Assembly: GCA_022579005.1 (NCBI GenBank)
Contig: MU401549.1
Span: forward strand, 62,001-126,000
Reading direction: 5' to 3'
From: Poronia punctata
Taxonomy: Eukaryota; Ascomycota; Sordariomycetes; Xylariales; Xylariaceae
Length of the DNA: 64,000 nt
The notes under the pieces were generated by a model, which saw only the letters and a program-made list of their open reading frames with translations, was not told where the DNA came from and did no database searches. Below are positions 37,506 through 50,512 of this stretch, piece by piece (the stretch's first letter is position 1; each line of letters starts with the position of its first letter). Both the position numbers and the translations under genes were made by a program.

Positions 37506-39321
37506 ATGCGGAACCACATGGCGGCCGGCTGGTTTTATTCCCCAGAGCAAATATGGCGATACCTACTAACCCGGGTGACGAGCCTAAGGCCCCCCAAGAC
37601 AAAGCTGCGTAACCCGATCGAAGTGCTGGGAGAGTTGGACGCACACCAGTGGCACATGTTCAGCGTCGGATTCCTGAGTTGGATGTGGGAGTCCTTCGAC
37701 TTCTTCACAGTGTCGCTATGTGTGACAGAAATCGCAGCCGAGTTCGAGACGACCAATTCGGCCGTGTCCTGGGGCATCACCATCACTCTGATGCTGCGGT
37801 CCGTAGGTGCGCTCTCCTTCGGCGCCGTCGCCGACCGTTACGGCCGCAAGTGGATTATGATGACATGTCTCGCCCTCTTCATCGTGCTCGAGCTCGGGTC
37901 CGGTTTCGCCCGTACCCTGCCCCAGTTTCTCGCTATCAGGGCCCTCTACGGCATTGCCATGGGTGGCCTATACGGCCCTGCTGCCGCCACCGCTCTCGAA
38001 GACTTGCCGTATGACGCTCGTGGCTTGCTTTCCGGGTTGTATCAGGGGGGCTATGGGACAGGATATTTGTTGGCAGCGATATTTTACCGAGCTGTACGTC
38101 TAAATCCCGAGCGGACCTCTAGGTTTTCTCTTGTCTTCGCGTCTATGGAATGCATTGGCGTCTGGAGCTGACTGAGAAAGCAGCTTGTACCAACGACGAC
38201 TGCAGGGTGGCGATCCTTGTTCTATTTCGGCGCCGGCCCTCCTATCCTCATAATGGCGTACCGGTGGTGGCTTCCGGAAACCAACGCGTCGCAGGTGATG
38301 AGAGCAAAGAGAGAGCATGCATTGGCAAATAAACAAGGCTCGGATATCACGGCGGCCACCGGAGCCAAGGCCTGGTTTCGAGACGTGAGGGATTCTCTGC
38401 GAGACAACTGGTTCCTTTTTATTTACATGGTCGTCTTGATGACGGGGTTTAACTCTTGCAGTCATGGGTCTCAAGACTTTTACCCGACATTTCTCAAAAA
38501 TGGTAAGGCTTATCCGTTTTTTTCTTTCTTTGAGCAAAAGGAGACGGAAGAAGAGAAGAGAAGAGAAGAGAGAAAAGAGAAAAAAATGCTAAGAAAGGGG
38601 GGGGGGGTGTCTATTATGACTAGTTTGTTTGTTTGTTTACTGACATATCATGACAGAAGTCGAGCTGGACGCAACTCAAGTTACAGTCATCAGCGTTGTA
38701 GGACAGATCGGGTCGATCCTTGGCTCGACAGTGGTAGGATATATAAGCACCTTCTTTGGACGTAGGCTCAGCATGATCATCTGCTGCGTGCTCGGGGCGG
38801 CGGTACTCCCGGCGTACATACTACCCAGATCCATGGCCTTGGTCGGCACTGCTTTCGTACTACAGTTCTTTGTCGGCGGCGTCTATGGTCCGATCCCGAT
38901 CCATCTGACCGAGCTCTCGCCACCGGCGCTACGCACAACCGTGGTGGGGCTGACATACCAGCTCGGCAACCTGGCCTCTTCGGCGTCGGCTACCATTCAA
39001 GCGACCATCGGCGAGCGGTTTCCCCTGCCGTCCAAGGACGGAGTGGAACGCTTCAATTACGGCAAAGTGATTGGTATCTTCATGGCAGCCGTCTGGGTCT
39101 TTTTGCTCATCCTTATCTTCTTCGGGCCGGAGATGAGCGAGGAGGAGAGGGACGAGTACGGTGCGGCCGCAAACTATATAGAGAAGATGCGAAAGCAGGG
39201 CGTCAGTCTTGTCGAGATAGGGGCTCGGGGAGCGAATCTGTCCGAGTCAAGCGAGGACCAGTTGTCGGAGAAGCAACCGGACGTCCAACAAGATATTGTA
39301 GGCAAGGGAGATGTCGTCTGA
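37506..39321 (+). CDS. JEN1: JEN-family monocarboxylate (lactate/pyruvate):proton symporter
   Basis: Three exons (37506-38093, 38184-38502, 38657-39321) encode 523 residues. The introns are 90 nt (GTACGT donor, GCTGAC branch) and 154 nt (GTAAGG donor, containing a G run). The protein is a 12-helix MFS carrier of the plasma membrane. Diagnostic features are FLSWMWESFDFFTVSL in helix 1, DRYGRKW in the helix 2-3 loop, and above all N286-SCSHGSQDFYP-T298, a full match to the NxxS/THxxS/TQDxxxT signature that defines the Jen1 lactate/pyruvate transporters. YRWWLPETN marks the end of helix 6. The C-terminal cytosolic tail is acidic and Ser-rich. JEN homologues import lactate, pyruvate or dicarboxylates with protons and are usually glucose-repressed; substrate here is inferred. 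Whether it is JEN1-like (mono-) or JEN2-like (dicarboxylate) cannot be settled by eye. Confidence 0.85.
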
Positions 39322-40772
39322 CGCATGACATGACACGCACTCGATATGAGGCGCGGGATACCTGGATATTTTCGAGAATATTCGGTCTAGGTTAAAGGTT
39401 TGGAGCGAGGGACGCGATGATGCTCAAGCGGTTACAATTACCACGTAACTACCTACCTAGTTTCCAGTTACCCACCTGTGTGGTCTTCAAGATTACAACA
39501 GCTTCTCTTTTCGGCCTCGGTACTCTCCCGCGACACGAATTAACCTATGCCACCTCGGTTACAACTCCCCCTTTTGATTACAAGTGGCAACTTTTCAACT
39601 ATGTAGTTCACATTGGTAATTTGGGACTTTAGAGATGGTATTAAGGCTGTTAAGCTTTTTTGGGGGTCCGTTGTAACCTTTGGGGGGGGGTTTGTTTTTC
39701 CCTCTTGGCCGAAAACAAGGCAGGAAAGATCTATCTAGGTAGGGATATCAAAAAACCTACATATGCTCCTTTCTGATCTTTTTTTTTTTGGTAGGAGGGG
39801 AAAAAACCAGGAATATTACTAGACTACCTAACCTACCTGTCTATTGGCTTCGGCATAGGAAGCCGGAATATAAAACCTGTTTGAAGCTAACTAAAGTATA
39901 TTTCCCTGTCTGCCCATCCATCGGGGATTCGATTTTCAAGAAGACGGGAGACGGGAGACGGGAAAAGAATGACTGGTGCGATTTCTTGGCTCCGTTTCAG
40001 GGGGGGGGGGGCACATTAGTCTAAACAAGGGCACATAAAAACGTACATTTCTTGGCGGTGTAAAACAAGGTGCAAAAAAACCCCCCATCGTTTATATAAC
40101 ATTAACCACCACCAAGTTTAGTTTAGGGGAAAGAGGAAGAAAAAAAAAACCAACCACGGTGATTCAGCCTCCGTGTATCCTATCCTGAACTAAACTAATC
40201 CTCCTCCCCGCCCCCCCGCCCCCCTCTCTACTCCAACTCCAACTACCGAAGCTAAAAAGAAACCCCCCCAAAAAAAACAAGACAATGATTGTTTTTTTTT
40301 TTTTTTTAGTTCCTTCTCCACGCCTTCCTTCTCTCTCATCTCATAACATAATTAGCCGTAGGTTAGTTATTAGGTGTGTATATATGTATGTATGTGTGTG
40401 AGAAGAAAAAAAAAAGTGGAAATGGATGGATAGAAACGAAACGGCTAAAATCAAATAAACGAAAAACAAAAAAAAACATACATACATACATACATACATA
40501 CACCCGTCCACACGGTATTTCGAATCTTGGCCGCATAAATGAGAAATCCGGGGAACGGGGAAAAGGGAAAGGGGAAGCTGCCTATTCTAATTTTCCAATG
40601 ACGGGGGTAGGTAAACGTGAAACTCGGTCGTCCACGTAAAAGGGGGGGGGGGGGGGGGGGGGGGGGGGCATGGTTTTGGGGTGGAAAAAAAAATAAAATA
40701 TAATTTATTATATATTAATAATTTTTTATAAAACGGACAAGTGTTTTTTTGGGGTGGGGCCGNNNNNNNNNN

Positions 40773-40827
<55 letters not shown>

Positions 40828-40982
40828 TGACATGGTTTGCAGGTGAACATACATATATATAGATATAGATTATATATATATAAGGTTATATAAACCTTCC
40901 AAGACTTTTTTCCCTTTCCCCCCCCCCCCCTTTTCCATTCCCATTCCCATACCCAACAGTCAAAGACAAAAGAAAAAGAAAA
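39322..40982. other. Intergenic with homopolymer runs and an assembly gap
   Basis: No gene. It is rich in homopolymers: G runs (about 39681-39690 and 40000-40010), T and A runs, CATA repeats (about 40478-40502), 27 Gs (40642-40668), ten Ns (40763-40772) and 54 Cs (40774-40827). The last 150 bases are the esterase promoter and 5'UTR, with a TATATA stretch at about 40872-40882. Confidence 0.6.
40642..40827. other. Assembly gap between poly(G) and poly(C) runs
   Basis: 27 Gs at 40642-40668, about 94 bp of AT-rich sequence, ten Ns at 40763-40772, then 54 Cs at 40774-40827. Ten Ns suggest a scaffolding join of fixed length, so the true distance is unknown. A run of this kind is also a common sequencing artefact. 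Confidence 0.9.
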
Positions 40983-42285
40983 ATGCAAATGATAAGCAAA
41001 AATTTATCCGTCCTAGCCGGTCTACTGCTAGCGACGGCCGGCGCGAAAGCGCAATCGGTCAGCAAAGTTAACGACTTCAACGCCGGTCCCACGGGATTGG
41101 GTATGTACGTGTACGTGCCCGATGGGATCTCGACGCCCGCGCCCGTCATCGTCGCCGTGCATCATTGCCAGGGCTCGGCCGAGGGGTATTCGTACGAGTC
41201 CGGCCTGCTGCCGTATGCCGGACAGAGGGGGTTCATTGCGATTTTCCCGAATTCGAAATCCGGCGGCGGTTGTTTCGATGTTGCTTCTACTGAGAGTATG
41301 TTTTCTTTGTTTTCTTTTTTTCTCCCCCCTCTTTCTTTCCCATTTTCCCATTTTCCCATTTTCCTAGAAAAAGGAACATAAAAAAAAAAAAAAAAGGAAA
41401 AGAAATTAGTTAGTTAGTTACTAAAAAAGCTGATGTTGTCAAACAGGTCTATCCCACGACGGCGGCGGCGACAGCCAAACGATAGCCAACATGGTCCAAT
41501 ACGCCATCGACAACCTCGGCGGGGACGCCGACCGCGTCTTCGTCACCGGGTCCAGCTCCGGCGCCATGATGAGCAACGTCCTCGTCGGCGCCTACCCGGA
41601 CGTCTTCAAGGCCGGGAGCATCTACTCGGGAGTTCCCGACGGATGCTTCTACATCCCCGGGTCCACGCCGACGCAGGACCCGCCCGGATGGAATAACGAT
41701 TGCGCGAACGGCCAGGTCAGCAAGTCGGCCGAGGAATGGGGCGATATGACGAGGTCTTATTATCCTGGGTATAATGGGTCTTGGCCTAGGTTGCAAGTGT
41801 GAGTTTTCCTCCCCCTTTCTTTCTTTTTTAAAAAAAAAAAAAATTTACCGTCTCTCTCTCTCTCCCTTTCGCGGTCGGAGGGGAGAGGTATTGTTTGGGG
41901 AAAGGAAAGGAAAGGAAAGGCTAACGCGAGGATGAATGAATGAAATAGCTGGCATGGAACCATTGACACTACTCTTGCTTATCCCAACTGTAAGTATTCC
42001 TCTTCCCCCTCCCCCTCCCCCTCCCTCTTCCTTTCCCCATCAAATACTAACAGGTTTTTTTTTTTTTTTTTTAAAAAAGACGCCGAAACAATGAAGCAAT
42101 GGTCCAACGTATACGGTCTCAGCCAGACCGCCGAAAACGAGAACACGCCCGAGGGAGGATACACACAGACCATCTACGGCGAAGGAGACTATCTCACTGC
42201 CCAACTTGTCGGATATAGCGCCGCTAATGTCGGTCATACTGTCCCTATTCATGTCGAGCAGGACTTGGATTTCTTCGGCATTTGA
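40983..42285 (+). CDS. Secreted CE1-type esterase (acetylxylan / feruloyl esterase family)
   Basis: Four exons (40983-41295, 41447-41798, 41949-41989, 42080-42285) give 303 residues; all junctions keep frame (GTATGT, GTGAGT, GTAAGT donors). A signal peptide is visible (KNLSVLAGLLLATAGAKAQ, cleavage near residue 23). The fold is an alpha/beta hydrolase of the CE1/PHB-depolymerase-like group: oxyanion region VAVHHCQGSAEGY, nucleophile S141 in GSSSG, probable acid D228 in WHGTIDTTLAYPN, and H288 in VGHTVP. There is no carbohydrate-binding module. Related enzymes remove acetyl or feruloyl groups from xylan outside the cell during plant-wall breakdown; which acyl group is used here is not decidable. 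Exon 3 is only 41 nt but carries the catalytic Asp, so correct splicing is essential. It follows the JEN transporter on the same strand and converges on BUD6. Confidence 0.85.
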
Positions 42286-43140
42286 AAAAAAAAAAAATTG
42301 TCAATCAAGGGTTAAGGGGAAGAAGAAGAAGGAGTGGTAGTGGTAGTGGGAGGAATATGATTTTTTTTTACTTTGGGTAAATAAATAAGTAAAATACTAT
42401 ATATATATAAATTGTATATACCAAATAGGTGCCTAGACTGTATTCCTATCCTATCCTATTCTATCCTGTGCTGTTCTAACATTATTATAAGAAAAGGAAA
42501 ATAAAAATAAAAATAAAAATCAGGTAAAAGATAAAAGATTCCTTTGTCCATTCATCTGCTGTTGTAAACAAAGTTAATATGTGCTAGGATTTGGTAGCCT
42601 AGGTAGGTAGGTAACTTGTGCTAGAGAAGAATATAGGACGAGAGGTTATAACACCTGCTCAGAGGTAGTGTTAGCTTCAAGTATATAGCAAAAGACCGTC
42701 ATACTTGGCCAAATTGTAGTTATTTTATAATACATGTCTAAAGATATACATACGCACAATGTCTCCCGTAATGCTTGGTCAAGCCTTTCATTTCTTGCCA
42801 TGGGAAAGACTGGGACAATAAAGGGGAAAAGAGACGCACTACTCGTAATGAATACCTAGCTGGATTGAAAAAAAAAAAAAAACCTGCACAAATACTCAAG
42901 AATTTGAAAAGCTGGCTTCAATAATCCCCTTAATGATAAAAATCGACGATAGAGCAAAGTACTCCGAGGCTATGACAAGACTACAAGATACATGGGTAAA
43001 ATATGGCATAATGTATCAAACAAAAAGAACACGCCAGAGGGGCGTGCACAGCCGCAAGGGATAAGAGCAACAAAAAAACATCTAAAAAAGAATAACATCA
43101 GGGGTATACAGCATACCGACATTTGCCCTTTTCCTTCATT
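42286..43140. other. Convergent intergenic region (3'UTRs)
   Basis: The space between the stop codons of the convergent esterase and BUD6 genes. AT-rich, with A runs just after the esterase stop and at about 42869-42882, ATATAT and AAAAAT repeats. It presumably holds both 3'UTRs and poly(A) sites; no gene seen. Confidence 0.6.
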
Positions 43141-46100
43141 TCATATCATGGTCTCCGCATCGTCGTCCCAATTCACGGCAGCACCATTGCCGTCATCGGC
43201 ATCGTCGCCGTTAGGTTCTTCTCCTATCGGATCTTCCGGTATCATACCATTCATACGTTCCCACACCTCCTTTCTGATTCTTTCGTCTTTGGCCTTCCTC
43301 GCCCTCTCCACCTCCTCGAAGCCGCCGCTCTTCTTCAGCTTCCCTTCTTCTACAAAGTTGGCCAGCTCCTTCTTCATCGGATTCTCTTTTCGGCTTTCGA
43401 GCTCCTTTTGCCGCAGCTTCTCTGCGCGTTCGATAGCCTCTAATCGGTCCTCGTGATTGGGTTGAAGTGCCCGCACCTCGCCCAGCACGCCTTCTTTTGC
43501 CACCGTCGGATCTACCATATTCCCAAGGCTTGATAACCCCCTAGAGAATTGTCTCCCCGCCGGCGTAGTGTCTTTCATTTGTTCTTTTGTTGCCTGTTCG
43601 ACCAGTGTAAAGGTCTCTGACGCCTTCTCCAAATCATCCTTCAGGTCCACCACGAGGTCTTCCATCAACTGGAGCTCGTCACGGCCTTGGCAGACTTCTT
43701 CCAATTCTTTCTCCCAAATCTTGGTCCAAACCGGTTTCTCGCGCTTCATGTAGCTCTCCATCTTGGAAAGCTCCTGGGTCAGGAGTTGGATGTCCTTGGA
43801 AACGCTCTCGAGCTGCCTAGGCAAGGGCCTGACGCCGCGGTTGACCACGTCCTTCCGCAGGTCCTCAACAAGGTCTTGAAGGTCGTCAACTTTATTGACG
43901 AGCCGGTCCGAGTCCGAGTTGAGCTGCTTCCTCCCCTTGATCACGTAGGCATATCCATGCTCTCCCTCGACCTCTGGCACGGCTGCTTTGACGGCGGCAA
44001 CCTTGACATTCGCCGCCTTGCTTCGAAGCGTCGACATTGAGCTCTGGATTTCGGTTTGGAAGGTAGAGTACGTTTGCCGCAACACGGCCAGATCACGACG
44101 CAAGTTCTGTAGTTCCCTGAGCTGGTTGGGGTTAAGCTTAGTCCCCGCGCCGACGCTACCGGTTTTGGTATTCTCGAGAACGACAGGTGGCGCCGATGCC
44201 ATTCGGGCCATTTCCTTGGCCGTCTCCAATTGCCTGTCCGAAACTTGCTGAAGAGCTGCTGCTTGATCCGTGATATTCTGCCGCACTTCGTCCATGGTTT
44301 TCTTGAGCGTACCTAGGCCCTCGTCGATGTGTTTTTTAACCTCGTCCAGAGGCTCAACGTTGAGGACAAGCACAGTGCGGTCTTTGATGTCGGAGAGATC
44401 TTCCAGTTCATGCCGTACACCAGATACTGGATCTTGAATATATATCTCGGGTAGATCCGCGCCGTTGAGTGCCGTGTTCCATGAGAACTTCTCGATAAAA
44501 GCGAGTTGAAGGCGACCTATAGTCAACTCGGAATAACCCTCGGGAAGAACAAATTTCTTCACCTTGGATTTGTATTGTAGGAAAAGGGTCAGCTCCTTAT
44601 CTAGAGGAGGAGACTGTGCCTGAGCAAGCTCCCCCTGTTCTTTGTTGCTCGGTGTTTCCGGTCGCGCTCTCGGATCCCGTGATGCGTCGACCTTCGGCTT
44701 GGTCTCCACAGGTGAAACCGGACCGTTGATTGGGAAAGCATCTGGCAATGGTCCGGATATAGTCGCGCTGGGACGGTACTTCTCGTCGGGCGATAGGACG
44801 GGGGGTGACGTAGAGCGAGGCGGTATCTCCGTTGCCGAGCTTTCTTCCGATATCTGGCTGGGAACCCGGGGAGGGGAACCTTCATATGCGCTCTTGGACT
44901 GGTTTGAAGCATTCCGGTTATGCCGCATGGACTCTCGGATCTGAACAGCTCGCATGGATTCTCGCACTTCGGCACGACCGCGGTTAGGCACCGGCGTGCT
45001 TTGCGTCGGTAACATGGGGACGCCATTAGTCGGTGCTCCTAGGTGCTTCCCTATATGATATGCCGAATATCTCCGCGATGCCCTCCTCTCGAGATCCTTT
45101 CCTTTTTGAAGGGCAGCTAGTGCGCTCTGTTGCGTCTTGGGAGGAGGAGGTGGCGGAGGCGGAAAGGAATCGATGTCTATGCTCCCACTGGAAGGTCCGG
45201 CTGGTATTGTTTCGTCGCCGGGATACGGAGGTAGAACTGGGATATTCTGCATGGTATTGCTGGATAGAGACGACATCTCCGAGTTGAGGGAAGCCTGCGA
45301 TTGGTCCCGCTGGAACCTCCGACTCGGGGAACCCTCGTTACCAAACGAGGTTGGGCCATTCCCAGAGCCTCCTCTACCACCACCTTGGCCACTGCCTTGA
45401 CCCCCGCCCTGACTGCCTTCTCGCTGCGAGGTACCAGTGTATCCATCCTCGATACCCTCATTAAGCAGGTTGGTTAGCCCCGTGCCAGTGCTTCCAACCG
45501 TGCTCGTGCTCGTGGTACGGGACGTCCCATTCTCTTCGACGGCGCCGGCTTCCTTCTCCTTGGCCTGTCTCTGCCTGAGTTTCTGCTGTTTCCGCTTCAG
45601 TCCGTGAAGTAGGTTGATTATTATGTCGCGTATACGTGGTAGGTATTTCTCGAGGCTTTCGGTGCTTGCTTCCTGACTTAAAGTGGCTTCGAGAATGTGT
45701 CGTAATGATTCGGGCACGTTTCCGAGGTCTTGTGTTTCGACGTTGATAGCACCAAATGCTCGGCACGCCATATTGAACTCGTATCCCAGCCGAACGTAAA
45801 CGTCAGACACTTGGCTGTCCGTGGCAGCGCCGCGAGACCACTGCGTCAGTGTTTCCAGAAGCTGTTTCGTGGCAACCAGTAGGTGTGTAACGCTCTTTTC
45901 AATTTGCGATAACGGCATGCTCGAGCCATTTGATTGCTAGGACAATATCGTCAGCCGAATTCTCGCTATAGAGATGGAAAAGGAAACAAAGCGTTGGCTG
46001 GGACTAGGGCCGCAATGGTCGGCATTCTTAAGAGAGTACAATTGGAAAATAAAGCACAGTAGACAGCAGGTAGCAGGTGCATACGGGACGGACAACGCCG

Positions 46101-46333
46101 CGGCTGACCAGGATGGACCGACCGCACTCATGACGTAGCGAATTTGCATATAGACTCACATTCCGCCTTGAACTACCTCCAACTGATCTGCTCGAAGCTG
46201 TCGACGAGCGTGGCTGCATATTCATATTTGCCGGCGACATAGACCGTGTAGGATGATTCGACGAACCGCTATCGGGGCCCGGGGACCGTCGCTGCAGCAT
46301 GCGCTGCTGTGTTGAATTGTTCGCCGCCTGCAT
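43141..46333 (-). CDS. BUD6: Bud6/Aip3 actin- and formin-interacting polarity factor
   Basis: Two exons on the minus strand: 46333-46160 and 45936-43141, joined in phase 0 across a 223-nt intron (GTGAGT donor, CTAG acceptor), giving 989 residues. The upstream ATG at 46333 was chosen because the first exon continues directly into the conserved block; the inner ATG at 45918 would drop 64 residues. After a Ser/Gln-rich head, MPLSQIEKSVTHLLVATKQ and LLETLTQWSRG are the conserved N-terminal Bud6 region. A disordered middle with a poly-Pro tract (FPPPPPPPPKTQ) follows. The Aip3 domain runs from about residue 498 (ELTLFLQYKSKVKKFVLPEG) to the end, largely coiled coil, with an acidic C-terminal tail (NWDDDAETMI). 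Fungal Bud6 binds actin and stimulates formins at growth tips and septa as part of the polarisome. Codon use is ordinary for the window's intact genes. Confidence 0.92.
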
Positions 46334-47649
46334 TTCGACTTTGACCAACTACGCCCACCGTATTCCTCGCGTTCGCCTCCTCTTGGATTTTACGTATGGT
46401 CTTCGTTAAGCACTTTTCCTTCCCCTCCCGTCCTGTCCACCTGCAACCACCCACTCTGGCTACGGCCTGTTATATTCTTACGTGTAGATATCCTAAATTG
46501 AGAATAGCCGAATGTTGATGGGTTTGGTTTCGACGATATGTAGAAAGCAGCAAGGAATTCGTGCGATCGGTTCGGAATCAAGAGGCCGAGAAGATGACAG
46601 CATTTACGGCGACGGATAACAAATGCAGGTTTTACCTCAGCGCAAAAATGAGAGACGAGAAGAATTCGATCGGCGGAACGATGTCTCCAGACGCCGAAAA
46701 TGTACAGACGTCGCAAGCGATTAGAACGATGAGTGAGAGGGAGCAAATGCCTCGGATGATGAATCACAAGCACAACGTCGAGCCGCGCGACGTTCGAAAA
46801 GCAGAAGAGGACGGCCCAACTGGAGTGATTGTTGCACTAATCCAAGAATGGTCAAAGCCAAAGGCGTAAGAGGCGCAAGGGCATCTGAGTCTTGACAGTG
46901 GACACAGTGACACTTTCAAGGAGGGCACCACTGGCGACAAATATTATGTAACCACCCGCCAATTTGATAACAGGAATTATAAATTGGATAATCTTATTAT
47001 ATTAATTTGGTTATCCTTCCCAACTCTTAACCGGTAACCTCTCTTCTTTATCTATTGCACCGGCCACTGAAATATCAGAGGGGTACCGAAGGGGAAATAC
47101 GTGTGTTCACCTATCTAGACCGACCAAGCAGACCCAGATAAGAAGGCAAAGGGCTTCAACATGTGACCTAAAATGCGCGCCAAGCTTATCCAGAAGCCAT
47201 TAAGGCATTGTTAGTGGCCCACTATGTGGTCATTTTAAGTTGTGTGGTGCCTATTTTAGGGTACACCAATTCATATGTCAGATTCCCCTCCATCCTCCTT
47301 CCATATGGTCAATTTTGCATAATACCTATCTATAATAAATCTGCTCATAGGATTGAGCCTCATTACCTCTGTCTGTGGCTATTTGTTTCGCTTAATATGC
47401 AAAAATTGGTACTATTGGTAGAATCCATCGTTTGTTTTCCTCTATCCCCCTTATTGAAACTGAACACGTACTATGACGTACTTAAGTGGAAGAGTGTGAA
47501 TTCCATCTTAAATATCCATAATGTAATCAATCCGCAGCGGGCCGCTAACCATACTACCTACAACGTCCGCGTTGACAAGGGATTTACGTGTATAAGAGAA
47601 ACCGACGAATGAATTGTCTTTGACGGCTCTAGTTATGTCTTCGGGCATA
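46334..47649. other. BUD6 upstream region and edge of AT-rich island
   Basis: The first 500 bases are the presumed BUD6 promoter and leader. A 134-codon frame at 47208-47612 has no ATG start, unrecognised sequence and lies at the island edge, so I do not call it a gene. A TATAA-rich stretch occurs at about 46976-47008. Confidence 0.45.
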
Positions 47650-50446
47650 CCGGAAGTAGTGTTGCATATATACAGTACCTTTGATAAAGGTACGCGTACG
47701 GACTAATTTCCTATACAAATGGATGTATAGTACGTATAATACATTTACTTTCTAGCACTTTTTATCTTAACTACTACTTTTATTATAAAAATAATACTTT
47801 TAACCTCTTTTTTACTTTTTATTTTACTTTATTACTACTTTTCCTAGCGTTTTTATTTAATTTACAGCTTATACGGCTTGATTTTACTTGTTTTTTTAAA
47901 AAATATATTATAAAGGCTATTTTGCAAGGTTTTACTACTTAACCTACTACTTAATTTACTACTTAAATTTTACCTATATTTACCTTTATACTTTTATACC
48001 TTTATACTTTTATACTTTTATACTTTTATACTTTTATACTTTTATACCTTTATACTTTTATACTTTTATACTTTTATACCTTTATATTTTTATACTTTTA
48101 TACTTTTATACTTTTATACTTTTATACTTTTATACTTTTATACTTTTATACTTTTATACTTTTATACTTTTATACTTTTATACCTTTATACCTTTATACT
48201 TTTATTATACTGCAAATGTATAACTATAAAACGCGTGCTTAATTTATTGTTAACCTTAAAAATACTTAAAAACATTGCTATATTTACTATAAAAGGTTAA
48301 TTATAGGCAAATGCAGTGCTTTAAAGCGTTATTTAAGCTTATGCAAACCTTATTAACGGCTATAAAAGGCTTTTAAAGGGTTTAAAGGGTTTATTATGCC
48401 TTTTATATACTAACAGCTTTTATAAGCTTAAAAAGACTTTATTAATGCAAACTTTATAAGGGCTATTTTTATAGGTAGCTTACTTTTTAAAACTTTTAAA
48501 AGTAACTTATTTAAAAAAGCTTTTTAATAGCTTTACTTATTTTATAAACTACTAAATTACAATATTTTTTAAAAGCGCTAGCTATTTAAGCTTTATAATA
48601 CTTATATAATTGCTATTTATAAGTATATTAATAATGCAAAAAAAATTATAATAATTTTTAATACTTTTAAAAACTTTAGTTATAATTAAATTTTTAATAT
48701 TTTGTTTTAATTAACTAATATATTTTAATAGTGTTTTTATTAGCAAAACGTTAACCTAAGCTTTAAAAAGTTAACTATAGCTAATTATATAGCTATTTTA
48801 AAGCTTATTTTTATAAACTTTATTAGTAGCAATAAACGGCTATATAAAATTTAAACGTTTTATATTAATACCTATGCTACTATAAAGCTTACTTAAAAGC
48901 TTTTATTTAAAAAACTATAATTTTAATAGTGTTAAGCTATATTATATAACTTTTATAAGCTTTAGTTACTAGTAAAAAATATAATATTTTAAAAGCCTTA
49001 GAAAATAACGTATAAAAAGGCTATTTTTATTGTTTTTGTGTTTTAAAGCTTAAAATTATAGTATTTAAAGCTTTATAATATATAATAAAGCGTTTATAAC
49101 AATAAAACAAAGTTTTTAATTATTTTTATTATTATATAGTAAAGTATTTAGTATTGTTATTTAAAATTTATTTAAAATAATAAGGCAGCACTAGTAAACT
49201 TTACTTTAAATAAAATAATTATTGCTAAATACTAATAAAATAAAACATTGTAAACTATTATTGCTATAATTAATAATTATATTTTTTAATAATAACTAAA
49301 CTTGTTAGCATACTTTTTTAAGCTTATTTAAACTGCTATAATTACTTTTAAAGCTAATTTTTTTTACTTTAGCTATATAATTTAGCGTTAAAATAAAGTA
49401 TATGTTATATAGTAAAGGTTATAAGTAACTAATACTTTTAAAAGGGTTAATTTTTACCTTTTATTTAACCTTTACTATAGCTGCTAAAAAACCTAAACTA
49501 CTACTATTAACTAAATAGCTTAAGCTTTTAACTTTAATACTTTAAAAATTAAACTTAACTTTTATATTTATTTAAAAATTATTAAATAGCTTAAATTATA
49601 TGCTTTTAAAGGCTAGTTAGCTATAGTTATTTAAAAATTTAACTTTTTTAAAAGCTATAAGCTTTCTTTTTTTAATGCTAATAGCTTAAAAAACTTTAAA
49701 AAGCCTAAAAAGCTATAAAATAAAAAAAAGGTTTTAAAGTTTAGCTTTGCTAGTATAGCTATTTAGCTTTTTAATACTATTACTAACTTTGGTTTTTTAA
49801 AAAAGGCTTTTTTAGCTATAAACTTTATTTCTTATAATAGTTATAATAAGTTAAATCTTAAAAATGCTAATTAGCTAACTTTTATTTATATAAATTACTA
49901 CGTTTTAAAAAGGCATAAAAAAAAAACTATAAAGTTAATAAATAAGGCTAAACAAGAGAAAATAAAAGATTAACTATATAACTAAATAAAATAGGCTTTA
50001 GTAAAGGGTTAAAAGGTAAAGGGTTAAAGGGCAAGGGGTTAAAAGGTAAAGGGTTAAAAGGTAAAAGGTTAAAGGCTAGCAAGGCTAAAAGTAGCAGAAG
50101 AATTTAAATAAGAAGGTAATATAAAAGTAACACTTACTTTTAAAGGCTATTGGTTTTTTATTGCGTTTTTAAGCAATTTAAAAAAAATAGAGAAATTTAG
50201 TAATTAAAAGCTGTTTAAGCCGTAAAAAATTTTATAGTTATAGGTGCTAAAAAGGGCTGACATAAAATAAGAAATTAAGCCTTTTAGCTATTGCAATTAT
50301 TACTATTTTAAGTAAAGATTTTCTAAAAAGTAGACATAGAAAAACTAGTTATTCTAATAGGGCGTCTTTTTTATAAACATACATTGTAACTTTTTAAAAA
50401 TACTGTATAGTACAGTATTTGTATTATACAAAATGCAACACTAACC
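47650..50446. repeat. Extreme AT-rich block, RIP-degraded repeat island
   Basis: About 2.8 kb of almost pure A/T with the few G and C bases mostly in GC or AGCTT-type contexts, the pattern expected after heavy CpA-to-TpA mutation. No usable frame survives on either strand. It contains a minisatellite (about 47986-48206) and a degenerate GGTTAAAAGGTAAA repeat (about 50005-50075). The two edges carry a short imperfect inverted match (CCGGAAGTAGTGTTGCA at 47650-47666 against TGCAACACTAACCGG at 50434-50448), which may be the ends of a former transposon. Confidence 0.75.
47986..48206. repeat. ACTTTTAT octamer minisatellite
   Basis: About 27 head-to-tail copies of an 8-base unit (ACTTTTAT), some with C for the fourth-position T, giving TACCTTTA variants. 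It lies inside the AT-rich island. Confidence 0.85.
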
Positions 50447-50512
50447 GGAAGCCCTTGCGCGTGTTTTATACCCACCTTGGACCTATGTCGACGCCCAGTA
50501 AAGAGGAATGCG

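Noticed and set aside
37506..42285. JEN transporter plus esterase as a metabolic gene cluster
   Set aside because: Only two genes on one strand separated by 1.7 kb and an assembly gap, with no regulator or shared pathway step.
46561..46869. 102-codon plus-strand frame upstream of BUD6
   Set aside because: Begins at a non-ATG codon and overlaps the BUD6 promoter and another open frame; composition is not protein-like enough to support a gene.
47208..47612. 134-codon open frame at the left edge of the AT island
   Set aside because: Starts at TTG, has no recognisable motif and sits at the border of degraded repeat sequence; nothing supports expression.
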